Notes under the pieces: model-generated
Databases searched by the model: none
Seen by the model: only the letters and a program-made list of their open reading frames with translations
What the model was told of the DNA's origin: nothing
Assembly (NCBI RefSeq): GCF_013170825.1
Contig: NZ_CP033365.1
Coordinates: forward strand, 930,001 to 994,000
DNA from: Mesorhizobium sp. NZP2298
Lineage (GTDB): Bacteria; Pseudomonadota; Alphaproteobacteria; Rhizobiales; Rhizobiaceae
Length of the DNA stretch: 64,000 bases
Reading direction: 5' to 3'
Shown here: one piece after another, positions 1 through 7,835 of the stretch
Layout of the letters: every line of letters begins with the position of its first letter
Position numbering within the stretch: position 1 is the first letter of the stretch
Program-made: the position numbers and the translations under genes

Positions 1-60
1 TGTCGTCTTGGCTTTCGCCAATTACAAACGTTGCAGAAAGGCGCCGGCGTTGCGGCCAGC

Positions 61-118
61 GTCTTTCTCCCCGTTCGCGGGGAAAAATGCCCGGCAGGGC
101 AATGAGGGGCGGCGCCGA
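61..118. repeat. Single arm of a dispersed intergenic palindromic repeat
   Basis: This block carries a short CCCCG/CGGGG hairpin followed by the phrase ATGCCCGGCAGGGCAATGAG. It is nearly identical to the right arm of the larger inverted repeat at 15611-15758. It lies downstream of the ABC binding-protein gene. The rest of bases 1-168 shows no gene. Confidence 0.75.
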
Positions 119-168
119 TCTCGGCTAGGAGACCATTAACACGTCTCAGCCGAGGGCCGCCCGAGTTA

Positions 169-1809
169 TCAAGACTCAATCCAAACCTTCTCAAAATGCT
201 GCTCCAGCGCTTGGTGCTGCTCGCAGCCCTCCACGCCCTTGCGGTAGGTCCGGTAGACCGAGCGCCAGTAGGGTTGGATGATGATACCGGAATCGCGCAA
301 ATTCTTCTCGATGCCGGCCATGATCTCCTTGCGGGCCTTGGCGTCGGGGGTGGCGAGCGCCTTGTCGAGGAGATCGTCGAACTCCTTCGAGGCGTAGGCG
401 CTTTCGTTCCAGGCGGCGCCGGATTTATACGCCAGCGCCAGCACCTGGACGCCCAGCGGGCGGCCCAGCCATTCGGTGCAGGAGAAGGGATATTTGCTCC
501 AGTCGTTCCAGAAGGTGGCGGCGGGCAGCACGGTGCGCTTGATCTTGAGGCCGGCCTCGCGCATCTGCGCCGAGATGGCGTCGGCGGTGCTCTTTTGCCA
601 TTCGACGTCGACCGAGATGAGCTCGTACTCATGATCCGGCTTGCTGGAGGCGGCGAGCAATTTCCCGGCCTCCTCCACGTCGCGTTTGGCCGGGCCGATA
701 TCGGCATATTCGGGATGCATGGGTCCGACATGGTGGTTGTCGGCGGGTTTTCCCCGCCCGTCGATGCCGAGCTTCAGCACGGCGGAATTGTCGACGGCGA
801 GCTGGGCGGCGCGGCGCAGCTTGACGTCCTGATAGGGCGCGTTGCCGACATTGAAGCGGGCGACGATGGTGGAGCCGGTGGCGATCTCGGAATTCTTCAG
901 CCCCATCTTGTCGGTCTGCGATACGGCGTCGGAGGCGGTTTCGTGGTCGGTGTCGATCTCGCCGGATTCGAAGGCCGACAGCATGGCGTTGGGGTCGGAG
1001 CCGTAGTCGATCCACTGGATGCCATCGAGCCAGAATTCGCCCTTCCACCACGGCTTGTCCTTGCGCTTCACCTCGGCGCTCGTTTCGGCGTCCCATTTCA
1101 CCAGCTCGCAGGGGCCGGTGGTGATGGCGAGCGCCTTCATGGGGTCGCCGTCGCCCGCATAGGAGCGGTGCATGATCAAAGCGGGATAGTCGGCCATGCC
1201 GGCGATCAGCGAAATGTCCGGCTTCGGCAGGTTCAGCTTGATCATGTAGTCGTCGACCTTCTCGATGCCGCCGTCGATCACCTTCTTGGTGTCGGCATTG
1301 ACCAGCGCGCCCATGCGCGCGGCGACCGAATTGCCGGCGACGCCGGCCTCGCACCAGCGGGTGAGGTTGTGGACGACATCGTCGGCGTTGAAGGTGTCGC
1401 CGTTCGACCAGGTGATGCCCTTGCGCACATGCAGCGTCAGCGTCCTGGCGTCGTCGCTCATCTCCCATTTTTCCAGGAGCCAGGGCTCGAACGAGAAATC
1501 GGTGTTCCAGCGCACCAGATATTCGTTGCAGTGGCGGGCGACATTGGACATTTCAACGCCGTCGAAGGTGCGCGGGTCCTTGAAACCCTTGACGTTCATG
1601 GCGACGCGGAGGATGCCGCCCTTCCTGGGCTCGGCGGCGCGGGCAGGGGTCGCGGCGATGCCGCCCAGCGCGAAGGCGCCGGCGGCGCTGACGCCGAGGC
1701 CGGCCATCAGCGCCAGATATTCGCGGCGGCTGATGGCGCCGGTTTTGAAATCGTCGGCGAGGGGTTTGGCCCGCGGGTGCAGTTTGCGGTTGGTCAGCAT
1801 GAATTTCAT
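169..1809 (-). CDS. Peptide/oligopeptide-type ABC transporter substrate-binding protein (SBP_bac_5 family)
   Basis: Periplasmic solute-binding protein of the DppA/OppA class, 546 aa, which would deliver a peptide-like or opine-like ligand to an inner-membrane ABC importer. The N-terminus has a twin-arginine signal ([11 protein letters not shown], Arg28-Arg29) followed by a hydrophobic stretch and an Ala-X-Ala cleavage region, so export through Tat is likely. The mature part has the family's [12 protein letters not shown] and WSNGDTF segments. The ATG at 1809 is chosen over an upstream in-frame start because a purine-rich AAGGGGAAC site lies just before it and the signal peptide then starts correctly. 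No permease or ATPase gene lies beside it here; the partners may lie to the left of the window. The ligand cannot be told from sequence. Confidence 0.88.
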   Translation of the reverse strand: MKFMLTNRKLHPRAKPLADDFKTGAISRREYLALMAGLGVSAAGAFALGGIAATPARAAEPRKGGILRVAMNVKGFKDPRTFDGVEMSNVARHCNEYLVRWNTDFSFEPWLLEKWEMSDDARTLTLHVRKGITWSNGDTFNADDVVHNLTRWCEAGVAGNSVAARMGALVNADTKKVIDGGIEKVDDYMIKLNLPKPDISLIAGMADYPALIMHRSYAGDGDPMKALAITTGPCELVKWDAETSAEVKRKDKPWWKGEFWLDGIQWIDYGSDPNAMLSAFESGEIDTDHETASDAVSQTDKMGLKNSEIATGSTIVARFNVGNAPYQDVKLRRAAQLAVDNSAVLKLGIDGRGKPADNHHVGPMHPEYADIGPAKRDVEEAGKLLAASSKPDHEYELISVDVEWQKSTADAISAQMREAGLKIKRTVLPAATFWNDWSKYPFSCTEWLGRPLGVQVLALAYKSGAAWNESAYASKEFDDLLDKALATPDAKARKEIMAGIEKNLRDSGIIIQPYWRSVYRTYRKGVEGCEQHQALEQHFEKVWIES

Positions 1810-1829
1810 CGTCGTTCCCCTTGTCGTTG

Positions 1830-1876
1830 GTGCATGCCGCCCAGAAGCGCAGGGGTTCTGGGACAACGGCATGCAC
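1830..1876. repeat. Short palindromic repeat, copy 1 of 3
   Basis: Inverted repeat whose outer arms GTGCATGCCG and CGGCATGCAC enclose an inner CCCAGAA/TTCTGGG stem. It has the same architecture as the copies at 4195-4245 and 9335-9382 but different outer-arm sequence, which suggests compensatory change that keeps a hairpin. It lies just upstream of the binding-protein start. Confidence 0.7.
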
Positions 1877-2050
1877 GGAAGCAGGCTTGTCCCGACGAAT
1901 CGCCAACGCGGGGGCGGCTGCGACCGCCGGGACGCCTTTGCCTGAGCAAGGGATGATAGGGCCGGGGGATGGAGGGGAGTGTTCTGGAATCCGCAGGAGT
2001 TGTGCGATGCTCCGCAGAGCGCTCAAGCTTCGTCGAGGGGTGGCGCCAAT

Positions 2051-2080
2051 AAAAAAGCCCGGCGCGAGGCCGGGCTTTTC
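2051..2080 (-). terminator. Rho-independent terminator of secB
   Basis: Read on the minus strand, a GAAAAGCCCGGC stem, a short loop and GCCGGGC are followed by six T residues. It lies about 20 bp after the secB stop, as expected for an intrinsic terminator. Confidence 0.85.
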
Positions 2081-2100
2081 GGAAACGAGTATGAGAAGCC

Positions 2101-2604
2101 TCAGCTGACCTGGACCTTCGAGGACGCGGCCTGGTCCTCGGCGATCTTCTGCTGGAACATCTGCGCGAAATCGATCGGGTCGAGCATCAGTGGCGGGAAG
2201 CCGCCATTGCGGGTCGCCTCGGCAATGATCTGGCGGGCGAAGGGGAACAGCAGGCGCGGGCATTCGATGAACAGGATCGGCAGCATGTGCTCCTGCGGGA
2301 AGCCCGAAATGGCGAAGACGCCGCCATAGACCAGCTCGACGTTGAACAGCACTTCCTGGTCGAAGGAAGCCTTGGCGTTCAGCGTCAGATTGACGTCGAA
2401 CTGCTTGTCGGAGAGCGGGTTGGCGTTGACGTTGACGTTGATGGCGATGCCGGGCGCCTTGTCGCGGCCGCGCAGCGAATTCGGCGCGCCGGGGCTTTCG
2501 AAGGACAGGTCCTTCACATACTGGGCCAGGACGTTGAGCGAAGGCTGCTGCCCCGCATTGCCGTTTCCGTTGGCGCCGACCGGCGCGTCATCATTGCTGG
2601 CCAT
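2101..2604 (-). CDS. secB: Protein-export chaperone SecB
   Basis: Cytoplasmic tetrameric chaperone that keeps preproteins unfolded and passes them to SecA; 167 aa, normal for alphaproteobacteria. Recognisable segments are [19 protein letters not shown] near the N-terminus, the [12 protein letters not shown] strand, and the C-terminal [17 protein letters not shown] motif. The ATG at 2604 (MASNDD) is preferred; the open frame continues upstream into non-homologous sequence. An intrinsic terminator follows directly. secB beside fxsA and the Tim44-domain gene near the chromosomal origin is typical of Rhizobiales. Confidence 0.96.
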   Translation of the reverse strand: MASNDDAPVGANGNGNAGQQPSLNVLAQYVKDLSFESPGAPNSLRGRDKAPGIAINVNVNANPLSDKQFDVNLTLNAKASFDQEVLFNVELVYGGVFAISGFPQEHMLPILFIECPRLLFPFARQIIAEATRNGGFPPLMLDPIDFAQMFQQKIAEDQAASSKVQVS

Positions 2605-2699
2605 GAGCCTTTTCCTTTTGCCTGGGCAGCGTTGCTGACCGAATTGAAATCGGGCGTTCGCTACCATGGCCGGCATGACAAGACAAGGTTTGCCGCCTT

Positions 2700-2780
2700 G
2701 CTTGTCACCTCGTCATTCCAGGGCGAAGCAGCCGCGCGGCGGCGGCGCGGAGACCCCTGGAGCGAAGCGTCGGATGGCCG
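2700..2780. repeat. Partial copy of the TCGTCATCC-bounded intergenic repeat
   Basis: The stretch begins CTCGTCATTCCAGGGCGAAG and ends near CCCTGGAGCGAAGCGTCGG. It resembles one end of the complete bounded elements at 6790-7011, 19036-19241 and 41914-42073, but the second terminus is missing. It fills most of the gap between secB and fxsA. Confidence 0.45.
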
Positions 2781-2782
2781 AC

Positions 2783-3298
2783 CTAATCATCCTTCAGGCG
2801 CCGCCACGGCGAATTGTGATCCGGGCCGCGCTTGAAATCGTCCTCGCGCGAATAGTCGCCGTCGTCGAGGTCGATGACCTTGTCGCGCGGCCGGCCGCGG
2901 AACCCGCCGGCCGAAAAATCGGTGGCCACCACGATGCGGCCCTTGAAGCGGCTCCAGGCGAAGTCGCGCACCGGCGGCAGGAACAGCAGCAGGCCGATAA
3001 TGTCGGTGATGAAGCCGGGGATGATCAAAAGGATCGCCGCCACCACGATCATGGCGCCGTGGGCCAGCTGGCGGCTGGGATCATGGCCGGCATCCATCTC
3101 GGTGCGGATGCGGGTCATGACGCCGAAACCCTGGTGCCGGAGCAAAAGCACGCCGGCGATGCTCGAGGCCAGCACCAGGCCGACGGTCGCCAGCGCGCCG
3201 ATCTCACGGCCGACGACGACGAAACCGGCGATTTCCAGCAGCGGGAGCGCGAGGAGGAAGAAGGGAAGCAGCGAAATGCGCAAGTCTTTACCGACCAT
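2783..3298 (-). CDS. fxsA: FxsA family membrane protein
   Basis: Small inner-membrane protein of 171 aa. In E. coli, overproduced FxsA relieves phage T7 exclusion by F; its normal role is unknown. Residues 8-55 hold two hydrophobic segments (LLPFFLLALPLLEIAGFVVV and GALATVGLVLASSIAGVLLL), followed by the family's LRHQGFGVMTRIR loop and a third segment, AMIVVAAILLIIPGFITDII. The C-terminus is polar with a DDGDYSREDD acidic patch. It is divergent from the Tim44-domain gene, and the promoters lie in the 171-bp gap. Assignment to the family is firm; function is not. Confidence 0.9.
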   Translation of the reverse strand: MVGKDLRISLLPFFLLALPLLEIAGFVVVGREIGALATVGLVLASSIAGVLLLRHQGFGVMTRIRTEMDAGHDPSRQLAHGAMIVVAAILLIIPGFITDIIGLLLFLPPVRDFAWSRFKGRIVVATDFSAGGFRGRPRDKVIDLDDGDYSREDDFKRGPDHNSPWRRLKDD

Positions 3299-3469
3299 TC
3301 GATTGTTTTACCCGCTGGCGACCAATCGCCGCTGGCACGAAGGCTGTTAGATAGGTATGCCTGCCTTTGATTTGAATGATTGCACCTTGCGTTCTATATG
3401 CTTTGAATGTTGAACGCTATGCGACCGCGGCCTGTTGGCTGGATGGTCCGGCCTAGAGGCAGGGATTGA

Positions 3470-4189
3470 TTGGCGGAAGATATGGGTTTCTTCGACTTCG
3501 GCACGATTTTCTTCCTGATCGCGGCGGTGGTGATCTTCTTCCAGCTGCGCAACGTGCTGGGCCGTCGGACCGGTAGCGAGCGGCCGCCCTTCGACCCCTA
3601 CACGGCGGCGCGCACCGACAAGGACGCCACCCAGAAACCCGAGAATGTCGTTTCGCTGCCGCGCAAGCGGCTGCCGGGCGAGCCGGCGCCGGCCGATGCC
3701 TACACGGCGATCGACGCTTTCGCCAAGCCCGACACTGATCTCAACAAGGGGCTGCGCGCGATCAAGGACAATGATCCGTCCTTCGATCCGAAAGGCTTCG
3801 TCGACGGCGCCAAGATGGCCTACGAGATGATTGTCATGGCCTATGCCGACGGCGACCGCAAAACGTTGAAGAACCTTCTGTCGCGCGAAGTCTATGACGG
3901 TTTCGTCGCCGCGATCGGCGAACGCGAGGCCAAGTCGGAAAAGATCCAGTCCTCCTTCGTCGGCATAGACAAGGCCGATATCGTCTCGGCCGAGATGAAG
4001 GGCGGCGAGGCGCATGTGACGCTGCGCATCATCAGCGAGCTGATTTCGGCGACGCGCGACAAGGCGGGCGCCGTCATCGACGGCGATCCGGAAACCGTGG
4101 CCGAGGTCAAGGATGTCTGGACCTTCGCCCGCGACACGCGCTCACGCGATCCGAACTGGAAGCTCGTCGCCACCGAAGAAGAAGACTGA
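3470..4189 (+). CDS. Tim44 domain-containing inner-membrane-associated protein
   Basis: 239-aa protein with one N-terminal membrane anchor (FFDFGTIFFLIAAVVIFFQL), a charged linker rich in Lys/Pro/Arg, and a C-terminal Tim44/NTF2-like domain from about residue 95 (FDPKGFVDGAKMAYEMIVMA to the end). Alphaproteobacterial Tim44 homologues are thought to help place or fold membrane proteins; the mitochondrial relative anchors Hsp70 at the TIM23 channel. The start is either TTG at 3470, behind an AGGCAGGGA site, or ATG at 3482; the first has better Shine-Dalgarno spacing. It opens a rightward run with mltA and smr. Confidence 0.88.
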   Translation: MAEDMGFFDFGTIFFLIAAVVIFFQLRNVLGRRTGSERPPFDPYTAARTDKDATQKPENVVSLPRKRLPGEPAPADAYTAIDAFAKPDTDLNKGLRAIKDNDPSFDPKGFVDGAKMAYEMIVMAYADGDRKTLKNLLSREVYDGFVAAIGEREAKSEKIQSSFVGIDKADIVSAEMKGGEAHVTLRIISELISATRDKAGAVIDGDPETVAEVKDVWTFARDTRSRDPNWKLVATEEED

Positions 4190-4194
4190 GTCCC

Positions 4195-4245
4195 GATGCA
4201 TGTCGCCCAAAAGTGCGAAGCGGTTTTGGGACAACGACTTGCATC
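4195..4245. repeat. Short palindromic repeat, copy 2 of 3
   Basis: Outer arms GATGCATGTCG and CGACTTGCATC enclose CCCAAAA/TTTTGGG. It begins 5 bp after the Tim44-domain stop codon. The inner core matches copies 1 and 3 in layout, so it may act as an intergenic RNA hairpin between the Tim44 gene and mltA. Confidence 0.7.
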
Positions 4246-4315
4246 AAAGCCAGGACACGACGCGCGTCGCATGACTCTCTTCGAACACGACGCGCTTTAA
4301 GGCGACGGGGCTCCG

Positions 4316-5416
4316 GTGTCGCTATCGCCTCTCTTCATCGAAAAATCCTTTGACGACCTGCCCGGCTGGAGCGACGACGACCACCTGCCGGCCTTCGAGG
4401 CTTTTCGCCGTTCCGCCTTCCACGCGCCGGTAAAACCCTATCGCAGCGGCGCGCTCGGCGTCGATTTCGGCGCCTTCACGGCGGCCTATGCGGCGGCGCG
4501 CACCGCACCGCCCGTGAACCGGTTGGAGGCGCGAACTTTCTTCGAGCGCCATTTCGTGCCGATGCTGGTCCGCGCCGAGACCGGCGCCGGGCTGGTCACC
4601 GGCTTCTACGAACCGCAGGTCGAGGCGTCGCCGGTGCGCACGGAGCGGTTTGCCGTGCCGCTGCTGTCGCGCCCGGCCGATCTCGTCGATGTCGACGACG
4701 CCAACCGGCCGCAGGGGATGGATGCCTATCTCGCCTTCGCACGCCGCACGGCGGACGGACCGGCCGAGTATTTCGACCGTGGCGCGATCGAGCGCGGGGC
4801 GCTTCAGGGCCAAGGGCTGGAAATCGCCTGGCTGGCCGACAAGGTCGACGCCTTCTTCATCCATGTGCAAGGCGCCGCACGGCTCGCGATGGCCGACGGC
4901 CGGCTCCGCCGCGTCACCTATGCGGCCAAGTCAGGCCAGCGTTTCACCGGGCCGGGCAAGATCCTGAGCGAGCTGGGCGAAATCCCGCTGGCGCAAGTGA
5001 CGATGCAGTCGATCCGCGCCTGGTTCAAGGCTCATCCGGGGCGCATTGACGAGATCCTGTGGCAGAACCGCTCCTACATCTTCTTCCGCGAAGCCGATGT
5101 CGAGGACGCGGCCCTCGGCCCGATCGCCGCCGCCAAGGTGCCGCTGACGCCGGGCCGTTCCGTCGCCGTCGACCGGCTGCTGCATACATTCGGCACGCCC
5201 TTCCACATCGACGCGCCGACGCTGACGGCCTTCGACGAAAGACCGTTCCGGCGGCTGATGATCGCGCAGGACACCGGCTCGGCCATCGCCGGGCCGGCGC
5301 GGGGCGATCTCTTCGCCGGCTCCGGCGACGCGGCCGGCGAGATCGCCGGCGTGGTGCGCAACGCCGCCGATTTCTACGCGCTGGTGCCGCGCCTGCTGGC
5401 CGGGGGCGCCAGATGA
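4316..5416 (+). CDS. mltA: Membrane-bound lytic murein transglycosylase A
   Basis: Lytic transglycosylase that cleaves the MurNAc-GlcNAc bond of peptidoglycan to give 1,6-anhydro ends; 366 aa, usual size. The central MltA domain contains TGFYEPQVEAS (about 99-109) and LEIAWLADKVDAFFIHVQGAAR (about 167-188). The C-terminal 3D/double-psi barrel has MIAQDTGSAIAGPARGDLF (about 316-334), whose Asp is the expected catalytic acid. The start is a GTG. No obvious lipobox or signal peptide is visible at this start, which is unusual for a periplasmic enzyme; a start further upstream in the gap cannot be excluded. The stop overlaps the smr start (ATGA). Confidence 0.93.
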   Translation: MSLSPLFIEKSFDDLPGWSDDDHLPAFEAFRRSAFHAPVKPYRSGALGVDFGAFTAAYAAARTAPPVNRLEARTFFERHFVPMLVRAETGAGLVTGFYEPQVEASPVRTERFAVPLLSRPADLVDVDDANRPQGMDAYLAFARRTADGPAEYFDRGAIERGALQGQGLEIAWLADKVDAFFIHVQGAARLAMADGRLRRVTYAAKSGQRFTGPGKILSELGEIPLAQVTMQSIRAWFKAHPGRIDEILWQNRSYIFFREADVEDAALGPIAAAKVPLTPGRSVAVDRLLHTFGTPFHIDAPTLTAFDERPFRRLMIAQDTGSAIAGPARGDLFAGSGDAAGEIAGVVRNAADFYALVPRLLAGGAR

Positions 5417-5943
5417 GCAAGCGCCCGGACAAGCTCAGCGAGGACGACCGGGTGCTGTGGAACCTGGTGGCGCGCACGGCCAAGCCGCTGAAGGGCAGGG
5501 CGGCCGTCGACATTCCCGATATCGCCGCCGACGCCAGGCCGACATCGCCGCAGGCGGCGCAGCCCGCCACCAATGCGCCGGGCGCGGCAAAGCCGAAGGC
5601 GCAGCATGTCACGCATCGCCTCGACGAGCCGACGCTGGACAAATTGTCGAAGGGCCGGCTGCCGATCGAAGGCCGTGTCGACCTGCATGGGATGACGCAG
5701 GACGAGGCCTATTCGTTGCTGTTCTCGTTCCTGCACCGGGCGCATGCCGGCGGCATCCGCTATGTCCTGGTCATCACCGGCAAGGGGTCGTCCTCCGGCG
5801 GCGACGGCGTGTTGCGGCGCGCGGTGCCGGCCTGGCTGTCGACGCCGGCATTCCGGCCGCTGGTCTCCAGCCACGACCATGCCGCCCGCAACCATGGCGG
5901 CTCCGGCGCGCTCTACATCAGGTTGCGGCGGGTGCGTTCATGA
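5413..5943 (+). CDS. Smr/MutS2-type endonuclease domain protein
   Basis: 176-aa protein with a disordered N-terminal half (LSEDDRVLWNLVARTAKPL, then Pro/Ala-rich) and a C-terminal Smr domain from about residue 90. The domain has its two signature motifs, VDLHGMTQDEA and TGKGSSSGGDGVLRR. Smr domains are nicking nucleases on branched DNA or RNA. The ATG at 5413 overlaps the mltA stop by 4 bp, so the two are translationally coupled; the open frame extends far upstream inside mltA, but only this start makes sense. The gene order mltA-smr-XRE is common in rhizobia. Confidence 0.9.
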   Translation: MSKRPDKLSEDDRVLWNLVARTAKPLKGRAAVDIPDIAADARPTSPQAAQPATNAPGAAKPKAQHVTHRLDEPTLDKLSKGRLPIEGRVDLHGMTQDEAYSLLFSFLHRAHAGGIRYVLVITGKGSSSGGDGVLRRAVPAWLSTPAFRPLVSSHDHAARNHGGSGALYIRLRRVRS

Positions 5944-5968
5944 GGGCTGAAGCCGTGGGGCCGGGCGC

Positions 5969-6337
5969 ATGACGCCGTTCGGCGAGAGGCTGCGGGCGCT
6001 TCGCGCCGAGCGCGGCGTCACCCAGAAGGACATGGCGGCGGCGATCGGCATCAGCGCCGCCTATCTGTCGGCGCTCGAGCATGGCAGGCGGGGGGCGCCG
6101 ACCTGGACGCTGATCCAGAAGATCATCGGCTATTTCAACATCATCTGGGACGACGCCGAGGAGCTGGCGCGGCTGGCCGAAGCCTCGCATCCGCGCGTAA
6201 AGCTGGACACGTCGGGTCTCAACCCGGCCGCCACAGAGCTGGCCAATCTTCTGGCCGAAAACATCGAAAAGCTCGACGAGGCGGAGCTGCGCCGCATCAC
6301 CGCCTCGATCCGCGCGGCGCTGGGCCGGCTGAAGTAA
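5969..6337 (+). CDS. XRE-family helix-turn-helix transcriptional regulator
   Basis: 122-aa protein with an N-terminal HTH_3 domain (residues 4-60: FGERLRALRAERGVTQKDMA, recognition helix SAAYLSALEHGRRGAP). The C-terminal part (HPRVKLDTSGLNPAATELANLLAENIEKLDEAELRRI) is a helical dimerisation or sensor segment kept in rhizobial orthologues. It lies 25 bp after smr and probably belongs to the same transcript. Targets are unknown. Confidence 0.9.
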   Translation: MTPFGERLRALRAERGVTQKDMAAAIGISAAYLSALEHGRRGAPTWTLIQKIIGYFNIIWDDAEELARLAEASHPRVKLDTSGLNPAATELANLLAENIEKLDEAELRRITASIRAALGRLK

Positions 6338-6428
6338 CCGGTCTTATCCCGATTCCGCGACGGCCGGGCGGCCGCCTGGTCGCAAGACAGTGCCCGCCGG
6401 CATTGGCCAGCGGGCAGCTGTGGCGAGA

Positions 6429-6674
6429 TCAGTTCTTGCCGGCCGTGCCGCCGTTGGGGTTGCCGCCGTTGGTGCCCGGGCGATCATGGTCGCCACGGCC
6501 ACCGTTTCCACCACCCAGGCAGTCCGATGCGCCGGCAGTGCCACAACAACGGCCGGCCCAGAGGTCATTGAGGTTGGTGTGGGAGCAGCTGACCGTCTGG
6601 CCGGCCATCGCGGATCCGCCCAGGGCCGATACGGCAGCGACGGCGAGAAGGGTATTTCGCAGAAAAGCAGTCAT
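6429..6674 (-). CDS. Small exported Cys/Gly-rich protein of unknown function
   Basis: 81-aa protein with a clear Sec signal peptide (MTAFLRNTLLAVAAVSALGGSAMAG, cleavage after AMA). The mature part is only about 57 residues, with a Cys cluster (VSCSHTNLNDLWAGRCCG, then DCLGG) and a Gly/Asn-rich tail. A GGAGA site lies 7 bp before the ATG at 6674, which argues that the gene is real. The even number of Cys in the mature part could form two disulfides in the periplasm. I do not recognise the family. It is monocistronic and convergent with the XRE gene. Confidence 0.6.
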   Translation of the reverse strand: MTAFLRNTLLAVAAVSALGGSAMAGQTVSCSHTNLNDLWAGRCCGTAGASDCLGGGNGGRGDHDRPGTNGGNPNGGTAGKN

Positions 6675-6789
6675 TTGAAGTCTCCATGATTGGGTTTTCG
6701 TCATTCACGGCTGTGTGTCGCCGGGCGAACGAAAATGGTTCATGGAGATGCGGAAATTTTTTTGGGATGCGCGGCGGAGCCTCCTCGCC

Positions 6790-7011
6790 TTCGTCATCCA
6801 CGGGCGGAGCGGGAGCGAAGCGGACGCGCAGACCCGAGGATCCATGCCGCGACTTGCGAGCGCCGCAGCGGTGAAGAATGTAGTCATGCCGACATGAAGA
6901 TGGCCCGCGCCTGTTCCTGGGCCGCCGTGTTCTATGTTGGTGTCACGGCATGGATCGATCCTAGGGTCTGCGCGCGTCGCTACGCTCCTTGCTCCGCCCT
7001 AGGATGACGAA
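6790..7011. repeat. Bounded intergenic palindromic element, copy 1
   Basis: 222-bp element that starts TTCGTCATCC and ends with the exact inverted complement GGATGACGAA. Inside are two opposed units carrying GGATCCATGCC and GGCATGGATC. It has no coding potential. Complete relatives with the same termini lie at 19036-19241 and 41914-42073. The element fills most of the 381-bp gap between the small exported protein gene and the transglutaminase-like gene; nothing else is seen in that gap. Confidence 0.8.
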
Positions 7012-7055
7012 GCACTGGTGGTGGCGCCGCCTCACAACCGGGGCAGCCCCAGCCC

Positions 7056-7676
7056 CTATTCCACCGACCCCACCAGGACCTGCTGGCCGCCGCGGATCGA
7101 GACCCAGCGGCCGGTGTTGTCGATCGCCTGCCGCTTGAGGAAGCGGTAGCCGGTCTGGTCCCAGGCCCTGACCTTGTCGGTCAGGTTGTCGAGCACGTAG
7201 TCGCCCTTGTCGGTGCGCACGGTCAGCACCGAATGGCCTTCGCCGTCTGGTTTGCGCACCACGGTTATCAGGAGGTCGGCGAGCGAGATGCCCGAGCGTG
7301 ACAGTTGGCGCCGCTTTTCCAGCACATAGTCCTCGCAATCGCCGACGCCTTTGTCGGGATAGGCCCAGACCTCGTCCTTGCCGTAGATGTCCATGTCGCT
7401 CATCGGCTTGATGACGGCGTTGACCCTGGCGGTGACATTGATGAGCTTGCGCATCAGCCCGTCGGTCATCCTGGCCGGTGCCAGATTGCTCGCACGGATC
7501 GAGCATTCGCCGGCGTGCAGCTTGCAGAAATCATAGTGACCGATCGGCTGCGAGGTGATGCCCCCGGTCGCCATCGCTCCGGCAGCCAAAGCCGGTGCCA
7601 TCCAGCCTCCCGTGGCTGCCAGACCGGCCGCAGCCACGCACACGCGCAGCCTTCTCGCCATTGTTGAGGAATTCAT
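7056..7676 (-). CDS. Bacterial transglutaminase-like cysteine peptidase (BTLCP, DUF920)
   Basis: 206-aa exported protein with a signal peptide ending near ALAAG (residue 33). The catalytic triad of the transglutaminase-like fold is visible: Cys114 in VGDCEDYVLEKR, His148 in DGEGHSVLTV and Asp163 in GDYVLDN. The family is the same as LapG, a calcium-dependent periplasmic protease that releases biofilm adhesins, but most rhizobial copies lack a LapD partner and their substrate is unknown; none is seen here. A perfect TTAA-N7-TTAA CtrA-type box lies 21-35 bp upstream of the start. Confidence 0.88.
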   Translation of the reverse strand: MNSSTMARRLRVCVAAAGLAATGGWMAPALAAGAMATGGITSQPIGHYDFCKLHAGECSIRASNLAPARMTDGLMRKLINVTARVNAVIKPMSDMDIYGKDEVWAYPDKGVGDCEDYVLEKRRQLSRSGISLADLLITVVRKPDGEGHSVLTVRTDKGDYVLDNLTDKVRAWDQTGYRFLKRQAIDNTGRWVSIRGGQQVLVGSVE

Positions 7677-7696
7677 TGTCCCCGCTCACCCTGTTG

Positions 7697-7711
7697 TTAA
7701 CGAAACGTTAA
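7697..7711. promoter_or_regulatory. CtrA-type box upstream of the BTLCP gene
   Basis: TTAACGAAACGTTAA matches the full CtrA consensus TTAA-N7-TTAA and is also a perfect palindrome with a 3-base centre. It lies 21-35 bp upstream of the ATG at 7676, where CtrA could repress or activate. Binding is inferred from the motif only. Confidence 0.55.
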
Positions 7712-7835
7712 GGGCGATTGACAGTCCGTGTCAATTACGACGACGGGCTGATTTGCAGCATGGTTACCCGCGGGGAGGGACAGCGGCACTTGTGCAACAG
7801 AATCGGCCCTGAAGCCGATTTTGTCCGGGAATTGC

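Noticed and set aside
196..1956. A 586-codon plus-strand frame at the window start
   Set aside because: It is the shadow of the Tat-exported binding protein gene, whose signal peptide and family motifs are clear.
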